Shown here: in pieces, positions 1-6,178 of the stretch
How the letters are laid out: each line of letters starts with the position of its first letter
How positions within the stretch are numbered: the first letter of the stretch is position 1
Assembly (NCBI GenBank): GCA_030673585.1
Contig: DAOVIU010000046.1
Location: 1-7,386 of the forward strand
Length of the DNA: 7,386 nt
Reading direction: 5' to 3'
Source of the DNA: Pseudomonadota bacterium
GTDB taxonomy: Bacteria; Desulfobacterota; BSN033; G020346125
Notes under the pieces: generated by a model
The model's database searches: none
Told to the model about the DNA's origin: nothing
The model's input: the letters and a program-made list of their open reading frames with translations, nothing else
Program-made: the position numbers and the translations under genes

Positions 1-482
1 AGGTCCGAACTGGGAGGGCATCCCTCGCCCTTTTCGACGACATCCGCGTGGACTACTATGGGACTCAAACCCCCCTTAAACAGATGGCCACCCTCTCCGT
101 CCCGGAAAGCCGATTAGTCATCATACAACCATGGGATCCCCAAATGATCGGCGAAATCGAGAAGGCCATTTTAAAATCGGAGCTGGGAGTCACCCCAACA
201 AGCGATGGAAAGATCATCCGCATAACCATCCCCAGGTTAACGGAGGAACGCCGGAAGGAACTGGTGAAAATCGTCAAGAAAATGGGGGAAGGGGGCAAAG
301 TGGCTGTTCGCAATATTAGGAGGGACGCCAACGAAGACCTCAAGCGCATGGAAGGGGATAAGGCGATCTCCAAAGACGAACTCCATCAGAATATGGAAAA
401 GGTTCAGAACATTACCGATAGCTTTATCGGGAAAATCGACGATGTTCTGAGCGCAAAGGAAAAGGAAATTCTCGAGATTTAG
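1..482 (+). CDS. frr: Ribosome recycling factor, 5' end missing
   Basis: Frr works with EF-G to split the post-termination ribosome into subunits so it can start a new round. The reading frame is open from the window edge (first full codon at 3-5) to a TAG at 480-482, giving 159 visible residues. The first visible residues, VRTGRAS, align with residues 27-33 of the 185-residue E. coli protein, so only about 26 N-terminal residues lie outside the window. Seen motifs are RTGRA, then YYGTQTPL, then LTEERRKELVKIV, then VAVRNIRRDAN, which includes the arginine-rich segment on the long helical domain needed for activity, and the usual C-terminal AKEKEILEI. The GTG at 48 is an internal valine codon, not the start. 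Frr usually closes a tsf-pyrH-frr cluster and is followed by uppS; here a ferredoxin gene intervenes. The identification is secure. Confidence 0.97.
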   Translation, partial: VRTGRASLALFDDIRVDYYGTQTPLKQMATLSVPESRLVIIQPWDPQMIGEIEKAILKSELGVTPTSDGKIIRITIPRLTEERRKELVKIVKKMGEGGKVAVRNIRRDANEDLKRMEGDKAISKDELHQNMEKVQNITDSFIGKIDDVLSAKEKEILEI

Positions 483-522
483 AATCTCCGCCCGAATCAA
501 AAGGGCAGGAGCTTATGGTCGA

Positions 523-531
523 GGAGGGTGA
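523..531 (+). promoter_or_regulatory. Strong Shine-Dalgarno deciding a TTG start for the ferredoxin
   Basis: The sequence GGAGGGTGA closely matches the 16S anti-Shine-Dalgarno complement, with its GGAGG core 8 nt before TTG at 536. The upstream in-frame ATG at 515 has only AGGA four bases before it, and would add seven residues ahead of the conserved ferredoxin N-terminus. The better ribosome site therefore favours TTG 536. Confidence 0.6.
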
Positions 532-535
532 TTCT

Positions 536-706
536 TTGGCATTAGAAATAACCGAAGACTGTGTGGCGTGCGGGACCTGTGCTGATGAATGTGAGGCTCA
601 TGCGATTGAAGAGGGGGAAGACATTTACGTAATCGACAAGGAGAAGTGTACCGAGTGCGGCACGTGCATCGAGGTCTGTCCGACGGAGGCCATTGTCGAG
701 AAGTAA
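536..706 (+). CDS. 2[4Fe-4S] clostridial-type ferredoxin
   Basis: This is a small soluble electron carrier. From TTG 536 it is 56 residues, the usual size of clostridial-type ferredoxins, and starts (M)ALEITEDC as those proteins do. It has two cluster motifs of the form C-x2-C-x2-C-x3-C: CVACGTCADEC in the N-terminal half and CTECGTCIEVCP in the C-terminal half. The proline that normally follows the fourth cysteine is present in the second motif but is glutamate in the first. The protein is acidic, typical of low-potential ferredoxins. An alternative ATG at 515 would give 63 residues. The gene starts 53 nt after frr and probably shares its transcript. The partner enzyme is not evident; the isoprenoid enzymes IspG and IspH need reduced ferredoxin or flavodoxin, but linking it to dxr/uppS nearby is only a guess. 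Confidence 0.93.
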   Translation: MALEITEDCVACGTCADECEAHAIEEGEDIYVIDKEKCTECGTCIEVCPTEAIVEK

Positions 707-758
707 TGGGAAGGAGGGGAAGATATATACCTCCTCCACATCCCCCCTGGCAAGTCTT

Positions 759-777
759 GATCGCGGGAAAAGCGATC
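759..777 (+). other. Perfect 6-bp hairpin downstream of ferredoxin gene
   Basis: GATCGC (759-764) pairs with GCGATC (772-777) around a seven-base GGGAAAA loop. It lies 53 nt after the ferredoxin stop but is followed by CCCC rather than a T run, so it is not a standard intrinsic terminator. It could protect the 3' end of the frr-ferredoxin mRNA, or be chance. Confidence 0.35.
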
Positions 778-877
778 CCCGACGAGCCGAAGCTCTCCCT
801 GACCGGGGCTCCTCGATCTCCTGAAAAATCCATTGCGCGCTGCTTCCGAGGCATCCTCCTTATGTTTGTGGTCAAAG

Positions 878-923
878 GATGGAAAGCACCCACCCCCTTA
901 CCCCTCAGTGCTGATTTCCCATC
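878..923 (+). other. Imperfect hairpin in the frr-uppS gap
   Basis: GATGGAAAGCAC (878-889) can pair with 908-923 as GCAC/GTGC, AAA/TTT and GATGG/CCATC, with a 3-nt bulge (912-914) and a 1-nt bulge (918). The loop is C-rich and 18 nt long. Twelve base pairs with two bulges is suggestive of folded RNA, but no known RNA family is recognised. Confidence 0.3.
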
Positions 924-947
924 GCCATTACCCTCAAATACCAATAA

Positions 948-964
948 GCCGGGATCCTCCCGGC
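948..964 (+). terminator. GC-rich hairpin, possible weak bidirectional terminator
   Basis: GCCGGGA (948-954) pairs perfectly with TCCCGGC (958-964) around a 3-nt loop. On the plus strand it is followed by GAATAAAGCG, with no T tract; on the minus strand it is followed by TTATTGGTATTTG, which is moderately T-rich. It is the strongest stem in the gap. Terminator function is inferred from position between the ferredoxin and the uppS promoter candidate, and the missing T run keeps confidence low. Confidence 0.35.
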
Positions 965-1027
965 GAATAAAGCGCAAGGAGGGCGAGGCCATTCAGAAAC
1001 CGAGGGATGCCTTCTCCTTGAATTCCC

Positions 1028-1054
1028 TTGAAAATTCGGTATCTCTGTGATAAA
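1028..1054 (+). promoter_or_regulatory. Candidate sigma-70-type promoter for the uppS operon
   Basis: TTGAAA at 1028-1033 matches the -35 consensus at five of six positions. GATAAA at 1049-1054 matches the -10 at four of six and is preceded by TG one base upstream (TGTGATAAA), an extended -10 feature. The 15-bp spacer is short; reading TAAATC at 1051 as the -10 gives a 17-bp spacer but a poorer hexamer. Transcription would start around 1061, leaving a leader of roughly 60 nt before uppS. Position in the only sizeable gap of the cluster supports it; nothing else does. Confidence 0.35.
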
Positions 1055-1080
1055 TCTAAACTCTGGGAGGAGGCCTTCTC

Positions 1081-1095
1081 AAGCCCCCCGGGCTT
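1081..1095 (+). promoter_or_regulatory. Small hairpin in the uppS leader
   Basis: AAGCCC (1081-1086) pairs perfectly with GGGCTT (1090-1095) around a CCC loop, ending 12 nt before the uppS GGAG ribosome site (1108-1111). It does not cover that site, so a translational switch is not obvious. There is no T run for termination. Confidence 0.25.
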
Positions 1096-1118
1096 ACTGA
1101 AAACAACGGAGCCAATCG

Positions 1119-1868
1119 GTGTCGATGGAAGAGTTGCTCAAGGAAAGACTACCGAGACACGTGGCCATCATCATGGACGGAAATGGCCGATGGGCGAGAC
1201 AAAAGTCCCTCGACCGCATTAGAGGCCATCTGAAGGGAATCGAGGCCGTTCGGGCCACCATAACGACGTGCCGAGAGCTGGGGATTGAATTTCTCACCCT
1301 CTACGCCTTTTCCATGGAGAACTGGAAGCGTCCTGGAAAAGAGGTATCGGCCCTGATGAACCTCCTTCAGAAATACTTGAGGGCAGAATTGGACGAAATG
1401 TTGGAGAATAACATCCGCCTCAGGGCCATCGGGGACTTGGATTCCCTTCCGCCGAATGCTCACCGTACGTTAATGGAAACGGTGGAAAAAACAGCCCATT
1501 GTAACGCAATGGTTTTGACCTTGGCGCTCAGCTACAGCGGTCGGAACGAGATCATCGGGGCCATTCGCCGCCTCATGACGGATGTTGAAAACAAGGGAAT
1601 CCGCCCCGAACAGATCTCCGAGGAGACTCTCTCCAACTATCTCTGGACGCGGGATATTCCCGATCCAGACCTATTGATCAGGACGAGCGGTGAATACAGA
1701 ATCAGCAATTTCCTCCTGTGGCAAATAGCCTACACCGAGATCTATGTGACGGAAACCCTGTGGCCCGACTTCGGCAAAGAGGGCTTGATCAAGGCCCTGC
1801 TCAACTATCAGTCCAGACAGAGGAGGTTCGGCCTCACCGACGAGCAGTTGGCTATGGAGCCGGGCTAA
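1119..1868 (+). CDS. uppS: Undecaprenyl diphosphate synthase (cis-prenyltransferase)
   Basis: UppS adds IPP units in cis to farnesyl diphosphate to make the C55 carrier lipid precursor for peptidoglycan and O-antigen. The 249 residues match the family size (E. coli 253). Seen motifs are HVAIIMDGNGRWA at 14-26, with catalytic Asp20; LYAFSMENW at 61-69; GRNEI at 141 onward region; and PDLLIRTSGEYRISNF at 183-198, followed by WQIAYTEIYV. Arg188, Arg194 and Glu207 line up with E. coli Arg194, Arg200 and the metal-binding Glu213 at a constant offset of six, as does Asp20 with Asp26. I chose GTG 1119 because GGAG (1108-1111) sits 7 nt upstream; an ATG two codons later (1125) is the alternative. It heads the run of genes through tsaB, with a 13-nt gap to cdsA. 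Confidence 0.97.
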   Translation: MSMEELLKERLPRHVAIIMDGNGRWARQKSLDRIRGHLKGIEAVRATITTCRELGIEFLTLYAFSMENWKRPGKEVSALMNLLQKYLRAELDEMLENNIRLRAIGDLDSLPPNAHRTLMETVEKTAHCNAMVLTLALSYSGRNEIIGAIRRLMTDVENKGIRPEQISEETLSNYLWTRDIPDPDLLIRTSGEYRISNFLLWQIAYTEIYVTETLWPDFGKEGLIKALLNYQSRQRRFGLTDEQLAMEPG

Positions 1869-1881
1869 TGGCGTAGGATGG

Positions 1882-2721
1882 ATGGACCAAAAGGCCCCCA
1901 TCGAGGTCAGAGTGCTGAAGAAACGAGTTTTAACCGGTGTTATCACCATCCCCGCCTTGTGTTTGCTCATCGGATATGGACCTGAACCAACCCTTTTCAT
2001 TATAGTCTTGATCGCCGTTGCCCTGGGCTTGCACGAGTTCTACTCCTTGGTACTCCCGGAAAATAAACGGCACGAAAGGACGATCGGAATCCTGCTGGGA
2101 ATGGTCTTGGCCTCCCTCATCTATCTCGGGGATTCCAGTCTATTGCACGCCTCACTGGGTTTTAGCATCATCTTATTATCCATCACCTATATGCTAAAAT
2201 CGAGGGATTTCGCGGTGGCCATATCCAAGATGGCCCTTACCCTCTTCGGAATGCTCTACATCGGTCTTCTCTTATCCTATGTGACCTTAATCGATAAAAC
2301 CGCCTCCGGAAAACACTGGGTATTCTTTCTCTTCTCGATCGTCTGGGCCGGGGATATCAACGGCTTCTTCGTGGGTTCTCTGCTGGGTAGACACAAACTG
2401 TATCCCAGAGTAAGCCCTAATAAAACCGTCGAGGGCCTTGGAGGGGGCATGGTCGGGGCAATTGCTGCCGCTCTCTTATATCGGAGGCTCTTCTTTCCCG
2501 TTTTGGAGGTATTCGACTGTGTTTTCCTGGGCGTTTTCCTGACCCTATTCGGACAGCTGGGCGATTTCACCGAATCCATGATTAAGCGGAGCGCCCATGT
2601 GAAGGATTCCAGCGGCCTCTTCCCGGGGCACGGCGGCATGTTGGATCGAATGGATAGCTTTCTCTTTTCGGCCCCTTTCCTCTACTACTATATTCATTGG
2701 GGAGGGCAAAGCACCCCATGA
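1882..2721 (+). CDS. cdsA: Phosphatidate cytidylyltransferase (CDP-diglyceride synthase)
   Basis: CdsA converts CTP and phosphatidic acid into CDP-diacylglycerol, the branch point for all membrane phospholipids. It is a 279-residue polytopic inner-membrane protein, with hydrophobic stretches from about residue 19 through 135 and again near 146-157, 186-200, 210-224 and 260-272. The C-terminal family signature is complete: S232-x2-K235-R236, K241-D242, PGHGG at 248-252, then D255-R256-x-D258. The conserved SPNKTVEG block is at 178-185. The segment usually read DTxAY(F)xG is DINGFFVG here (158-165), a mild deviation. ATG 1882 follows a weak AGGA (1875-1878); GTG 1912 with GAGGT just upstream is an alternative start that would remove ten residues and begin VLKKRVLTG. 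Its stop codon overlaps the dxr start as ATGA, implying translational coupling. It supplies the substrate for PssA, encoded at the end of the window. Confidence 0.96.
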   Translation: MDQKAPIEVRVLKKRVLTGVITIPALCLLIGYGPEPTLFIIVLIAVALGLHEFYSLVLPENKRHERTIGILLGMVLASLIYLGDSSLLHASLGFSIILLSITYMLKSRDFAVAISKMALTLFGMLYIGLLLSYVTLIDKTASGKHWVFFLFSIVWAGDINGFFVGSLLGRHKLYPRVSPNKTVEGLGGGMVGAIAAALLYRRLFFPVLEVFDCVFLGVFLTLFGQLGDFTESMIKRSAHVKDSSGLFPGHGGMLDRMDSFLFSAPFLYYYIHWGGQSTP

Positions 2722-3878
2722 AACGCTTGGCGGTACTGGGATCAACGGGTTCCATCGGCGTCAATACACTGGACATCGCGGGCAAGTTCGGAAATGAATT
2801 CACGGTGGTGGCCCTGTCAGCGGGTACGAACATCCGATTGCTCAGGGAACAGATTGAACGCTTCCAGCCCAAAGTGGTCTCCGTATTGAATGAAGACTTG
2901 GCCAAAATCCTGAGGGGAGAACTCTCGCCCCAAAAAACCGAGGTTCTCTTTGGGGTCGAAGGCCTCATCCAAATCGCAACGCTTCCCGAAATAGATCTGG
3001 TCGTCTCCGCCTTGGTTGGAGCGGCCGGTTTGATCCCCACCATTTCCGCGATAAAGGCAAGGAAAACCATCGCCCTGGCCAACAAGGAGTCCCTGGTAAT
3101 GGCCGGGAAACTTATCGTTGAAGAGGCTCGACAAACCGGGAGCACCATCTTGCCCGTAGATAGCGAGCACAGCGCCATTTTCCAGGCCCTGGCTGACCGC
3201 TCGAAAGACGAGGTTAAGCGGATTATCCTGACCGCTTCTGGGGGACCTTTCCTCCATCTCCCGTACGAAAAGATGAAGGAGGTGACATCGAGAGAGGCGC
3301 TTCGCCATCCCACATGGGACATGGGAAGAAAGGTGACCATCGATTCCGCCTCATTGATGAATAAGGGGCTGGAAGTTATCGAGGCCCGATGGCTATTCGG
3401 TATCCCCACGGAACAGATTGTCGTTCAAATTCACCCCCAGAGCGTCGTGCATTCCATGGTAGAATATATCGATGGATCCATCGTCGCTCAGATGGGAATA
3501 ACCGATATGAGAATCCCCATATCCTATGCCCTTTCTTACCCGAAGCGGTTGAGGCTTGACTTGCCTCCCCTGGACCTCTCTCATATGGAGGGATTGACCT
3601 TCCTCCCTCCGGATATGGAACGATTCCCTTGCCTAAGGCTCGCCTACCGCTCCATAGAAGTGGGCGAGACCATGCCGGCGGTGCTCAACGCCGCCAACGA
3701 GGTGGCGGTGAACAGCTTTCTAGACGAGTCCATCAAATTTACCGATATCCCGGCAATGGTGGAGGCGGTTATGGAGGACCATCAGGTTAAAAACCTGACG
3801 ACGCTGGACGACGCATTAAGGGCAGACCAGTGGGCTCGGGAGAAGACGAAAGAGCTCATCGAGGAGAAGAGATCGTGA
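2718..3878 (+). CDS. dxr: 1-deoxy-D-xylulose 5-phosphate reductoisomerase
   Basis: Dxr rearranges and reduces DXP to 2-C-methyl-D-erythritol 4-phosphate with NADPH and a divalent metal, the committed step of the MEP isoprenoid pathway; it is the fosmidomycin target. From ATG 2718 it is 386 residues (E. coli 398). Seen are the NADPH loop GSTGSIG at 8-14, ALANKESLVMAG at 119-130, PVDSEHSAIFQ at 146-156 with metal ligands Asp148 and Glu150, LTASGGPF at 171-178, HPTWDMGRKVTIDSASLMNK at 197-216 followed by Glu219, the third ligand, and IHPQSVVHS at 238-246. The start overlaps the cdsA stop in ATGA and is preceded by GGGGAGGG at 2699-2706; a TTG at 2697 is in frame but would lie before that site. 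The stop overlaps the rseP start as GTGA. Confidence 0.98.
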   Translation: MKRLAVLGSTGSIGVNTLDIAGKFGNEFTVVALSAGTNIRLLREQIERFQPKVVSVLNEDLAKILRGELSPQKTEVLFGVEGLIQIATLPEIDLVVSALVGAAGLIPTISAIKARKTIALANKESLVMAGKLIVEEARQTGSTILPVDSEHSAIFQALADRSKDEVKRIILTASGGPFLHLPYEKMKEVTSREALRHPTWDMGRKVTIDSASLMNKGLEVIEARWLFGIPTEQIVVQIHPQSVVHSMVEYIDGSIVAQMGITDMRIPISYALSYPKRLRLDLPPLDLSHMEGLTFLPPDMERFPCLRLAYRSIEVGETMPAVLNAANEVAVNSFLDESIKFTDIPAMVEAVMEDHQVKNLTTLDDALRADQWAREKTKELIEEKRS

Positions 3879-5203
3879 CAACAACCCTCATATGGAGCGC
3901 CATATCCTTTATCATCGTACTGGGTATCTTGATCTTCGTCCATGAGTTCGGCCATTTCATCATCGCCAAGAGATCGGGCGTGGGAGTCCTCACATTTTCA
4001 TTGGGATTCGGGCGAAAACTCATCGGCAAAAAAATCGGAGAGACCGAATATCAGATTTCCGCAATTCCCTTGGGTGGATATGTCAAGATAATCGGGGAGA
4101 ACCCCGAGGAGGAGGTTTCCGAAGAGGACAGGGAACGATCATTCTCCGGAAAGCCGATTCCAACGAGGATGGCGATCATCGGCTGTGGCCCGCTCATGAA
4201 CGTGCTCTTAGCGTTCATCTTTCTCTGCCTGGTAGCCCTCATCGGGTTCAAGATCCCGGCTTTTATGGAGGCCCCGCCAAGAGTTGGCTGGGTCGAACCG
4301 GATTCCCCCGGCCAAAGGGGTGGGATCCATGCGGGTGATCTCATTATCAGGATCAATGATCGAAAGGTGAGCAACTGGGAGGAGCTCAATTTTGTCGTGG
4401 TCATAAATCCCAAAGCGAGATTGCGCCTGGACATCGAAAGGGAGGGCGTAATCGTAGTCAAGGAATTGGTCCCCGAGGAAGGGAAATTGTTTGGGCGTGG
4501 TTATGCGGGCCTTCAGCCCGAATGGCCCCCAATCATCAAGGAGATAATAAAAGATGATCCGGCCGACTTAGCGGGTTTGAAAGCGGGTGATGTGGTCTTG
4601 GCCATCGATGGCCAGGAGATGCAACACTGGATTCAGATGGCCATGACCATATGGGATAGCCCTGAGAAGACCTTGACCTTTACGATAAAACGTGGCGAGG
4701 AAATCCTTACTTTCCCCATAAAACCCAGGACCAAGGAAATCGATGGAAAGACCATTGGCCTCATTGGAATCAGCAATCCCAGGGACACGATAATTAAGCG
4801 ATATGGACCCCTTGGGGCCATCGTATGGGGGGGACGTGAAACCCTGGAGCTCACCAAGAAGATCTTAACGGGCATTTGGAAAGTGATCGTGGGAAAAATC
4901 TCTCATCGGGCCATCGGAGGGCCAATTCTCATATTCCAAGCGGCGGGCGCGGCAGCCAAATCGGGCCTAACGGAATTCATGCGTTTCATGGCCGGCCTCA
5001 GCATCATGTTGGCAATCGTTAACACCCTCCCGATCCCCATTTTGGATGGGGGCCACCTATTATTTCTCGGGATCGAGGCCATCCGACGAAAGCCCGTCGG
5101 TGTCAGAGCAAGGGAATTTGCCTATCGGGTCGGACTAGTCTTCATTATTCTGCTCATGCTCTTCGCTTTTTACAACGATATAGCCCGATTCTTTCTGAAA
5201 TAG
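3875..5203 (+). CDS. rseP: Site-2 zinc metalloprotease, RseP/MucP family
   Basis: RseP is an inner-membrane intramembrane protease that cuts membrane-bound substrates such as anti-sigma factors after a first periplasmic cleavage, releasing an envelope-stress sigma factor in E. coli. It also clears signal-peptide remnants. The 442 residues match the family (E. coli 450). In order: first membrane segment with the zinc motif HEFGH at 23-27; GPLMN at 105-109 in the second segment; two PDZ domains at about 136-192 and 217-275; the third segment with NTLPIPILDGGH, in which Asp391 is the third zinc ligand; and a last membrane segment near 418-434. GTG 3875 is chosen because it overlaps the dxr stop as GTGA and has AGGAG at 3862-3866, 8 nt upstream. 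No RseA-like target or sigma factor is encoded in this window, so its substrate here is unknown. Confidence 0.97.
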   Translation: MTTTLIWSAISFIIVLGILIFVHEFGHFIIAKRSGVGVLTFSLGFGRKLIGKKIGETEYQISAIPLGGYVKIIGENPEEEVSEEDRERSFSGKPIPTRMAIIGCGPLMNVLLAFIFLCLVALIGFKIPAFMEAPPRVGWVEPDSPGQRGGIHAGDLIIRINDRKVSNWEELNFVVVINPKARLRLDIEREGVIVVKELVPEEGKLFGRGYAGLQPEWPPIIKEIIKDDPADLAGLKAGDVVLAIDGQEMQHWIQMAMTIWDSPEKTLTFTIKRGEEILTFPIKPRTKEIDGKTIGLIGISNPRDTIIKRYGPLGAIVWGGRETLELTKKILTGIWKVIVGKISHRAIGGPILIFQAAGAAAKSGLTEFMRFMAGLSIMLAIVNTLPIPILDGGHLLFLGIEAIRRKPVGVRAREFAYRVGLVFIILLMLFAFYNDIARFFLK

Positions 5204-5211
5204 GGATAGCC

Positions 5212-5916
5212 ATGAGGGTGTTGGGTATCGATACATCGACTCCCTGTGGGAGCATCGGCCTTATCGAAGGTGAACAGATCCTCTGCGAATATTCGCTCAA
5301 TAGGAAGGTGAGTCATTCCGAAAGGGTGTTAAAAACCATCGATCGAGTGTTGGAGGATTCCGGAGTTTCCATCGGGGAAATTGATGGGTTTGCCGTATCC
5401 ATCGGACCCGGATCCTTTACCGGGTTGAGGATCGGCGTAAGCGCGGTAAAAGGCCTGGCATTCGCCACGGGTAGACGGGTGGCTGGCGTCTCCACGTTGG
5501 ACGCCTTGGCCCAGAACGTCAGGTACTCCCCGCATCTCATCTGCCCCCTGTTGGATGCCCGAAAAGGCGAAGTCTATGCCGCCCTCTATCGGAATGCCGG
5601 AAAAAACGACTTGATCAAACTCGCCCCTGAAATAGCCATTAAACCCGGTGATCTCCTCGAGAAGATCGAGGAAAGGGCCCTGTTCTTGGGAAACGGCGTT
5701 TACACCTATGCTGATTTGATTCGTCGCAAGCTGGGGAGTATGGCGTATATAGCCCCTTCTTCCTTCAATTTCGTCCACGGGGCGATTGTCGCCCAATTGG
5801 GAAGGCAAAACTTGGAGAAGGATGAATTTCTTGACCTGGAGGGGTTCACCCCTCACTACATCCGCAAGTCCGAAGCGGAGCTTACATGGGCTGAGAAAAT
5901 GGGGAAATCCCCGTGA
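5212..5916 (+). CDS. tsaB: tRNA t6A37 biosynthesis protein TsaB
   Basis: TsaB is the non-catalytic partner of TsaD in the complex that transfers threonylcarbamoyl to A37 of ANN-decoding tRNAs. The protein is 234 residues, normal for the family (E. coli YeaZ 231). Seen motifs are LGIDTST at 4-10, SHSERVL at 34-40, the family hallmark GPGSFTGLR at 65-73, CPLLDARKGEVYAALY at 111-126, and the C-terminal PHYIRKSEAE at 214-223. The N-terminal ASKHA-type fold is intact, while the zinc-binding histidines of TsaD are absent, which separates it from that paralogue. It starts 8 nt after rseP with only a weak AGGGA (5202-5206), so it is likely translated from the same message. The link to envelope genes is positional; the pairing of rseP and tsaB is seen in related bacteria but has no accepted mechanistic explanation that I know of. 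Confidence 0.96.
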   Translation: MRVLGIDTSTPCGSIGLIEGEQILCEYSLNRKVSHSERVLKTIDRVLEDSGVSIGEIDGFAVSIGPGSFTGLRIGVSAVKGLAFATGRRVAGVSTLDALAQNVRYSPHLICPLLDARKGEVYAALYRNAGKNDLIKLAPEIAIKPGDLLEKIEERALFLGNGVYTYADLIRRKLGSMAYIAPSSFNFVHGAIVAQLGRQNLEKDEFLDLEGFTPHYIRKSEAELTWAEKMGKSP

Positions 5917-5935
5917 ACTTACAGGAAACCCGTGG

Positions 5936-5943
5936 AAGGAGGT
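5936..5943 (+). promoter_or_regulatory. Near-consensus Shine-Dalgarno before the DUF465-like gene
   Basis: AAGGAGGT lies 7 nt before ATG 5951 and is the best ribosome site in the window. It fixes the start of the small gene; the frame itself is open further upstream into tsaB, but that part is only tsaB read in another frame. Confidence 0.8.
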
Positions 5944-5950
5944 TCAGACC

Positions 5951-6178
5951 ATGGCCAACGATGAACATCTCTCCACCGAGGAAAACGAGGAATTAAAGCT
6001 CATAAGACAGAGACATGCAGACTTGAAAAGACGACTAGAGGAATACGAAAGCAGATCCTTTCTCACCCCCCTAGATGACCTCGAGATGAAAGAGATTAAG
6101 AGGAAGAAACTGGCGTGTAAGGACGCTATCGAACGGATCCTAACCCGTCACCGCCGGGGAAAAAAAGACTGGCAATGA
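5951..6178 (+). CDS. Small coiled-coil protein, DUF465/YdcH-like
   Basis: A 75-residue, highly charged protein with no membrane segment or signal peptide. Residues 11-35 and 42-65 look strongly helical, giving a helical hairpin. The pattern of an RHADLKRRLEE block (21-31), FLTPLDDLE (37-45) and KRKKLACKDAIERIL (50-64) resembles the DUF465/YdcH family (DUF = domain of unknown function). The tail RHRRGKKDW is basic and could contact nucleic acid or phospholipid head groups, but that is speculation. The biochemical role of the family is not established. ATG 5951 is set by the near-consensus AAGGAGGT; the gene begins 34 nt after tsaB and its TGA overlaps the psd ATG as ATGA, so it is probably coupled to phospholipid genes. 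The family assignment is from pattern recall, so moderately sure; that the gene is real is near certain. Confidence 0.8.
   Translation: MANDEHLSTEENEELKLIRQRHADLKRRLEEYESRSFLTPLDDLEMKEIKRKKLACKDAIERILTRHRRGKKDWQ

Larger units (their letters stand above)
707..1118 (+). other. 412-bp intergenic region without a convincing gene
   Basis: No frame here carries recognisable domains together with a ribosome site. One plus-strand frame is open from before the ferredoxin stop to 1050 (ATG at 706 overlapping the ferredoxin TAA), and one minus-strand frame is open across 513-992. Both predicted proteins are arginine- and proline-rich with no family I recognise, and neither has a Shine-Dalgarno. What the stretch does hold are several short inverted repeats (759-777, 878-923, 948-964, 1081-1095), a longer-range 8-bp inverted pair (849-856 with 1005-1012), and a candidate promoter at 1028-1054. 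It probably separates the frr-ferredoxin transcript from the uppS operon. It might also be a dispersed repeat or a structured leader, which the sequence alone cannot settle. Confidence 0.6.

Noticed and set aside
48..482. Short Frr starting at GTG 48
   Set aside because: Conserved RTGRA sequence is encoded upstream in the same frame to the window edge, so the gene is simply cut by the window.
709..735. AGGAGG/CCTCCT hairpin (712-717 with 730-735) right after the ferredoxin stop as a terminator
   Set aside because: Six pairs, a 12-nt loop and no T tract afterwards; purine/pyrimidine-rich tracts here readily produce such matches by chance.
513..992. 159-codon minus-strand open frame as a gene
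   Set aside because: It runs antisense across the whole ferredoxin, has no Shine-Dalgarno, and its arginine/proline-rich translation matches no family I recognise.
706..1050. Plus-strand frame starting at an ATG overlapping the ferredoxin stop
   Set aside because: No ribosome site, low-complexity proline/arginine-rich translation and no domain; probably non-coding.
2582..3409. 275-codon minus-strand open frame antisense to cdsA/dxr
   Set aside because: It is a shadow of dxr, whose motifs are unambiguous on the plus strand.
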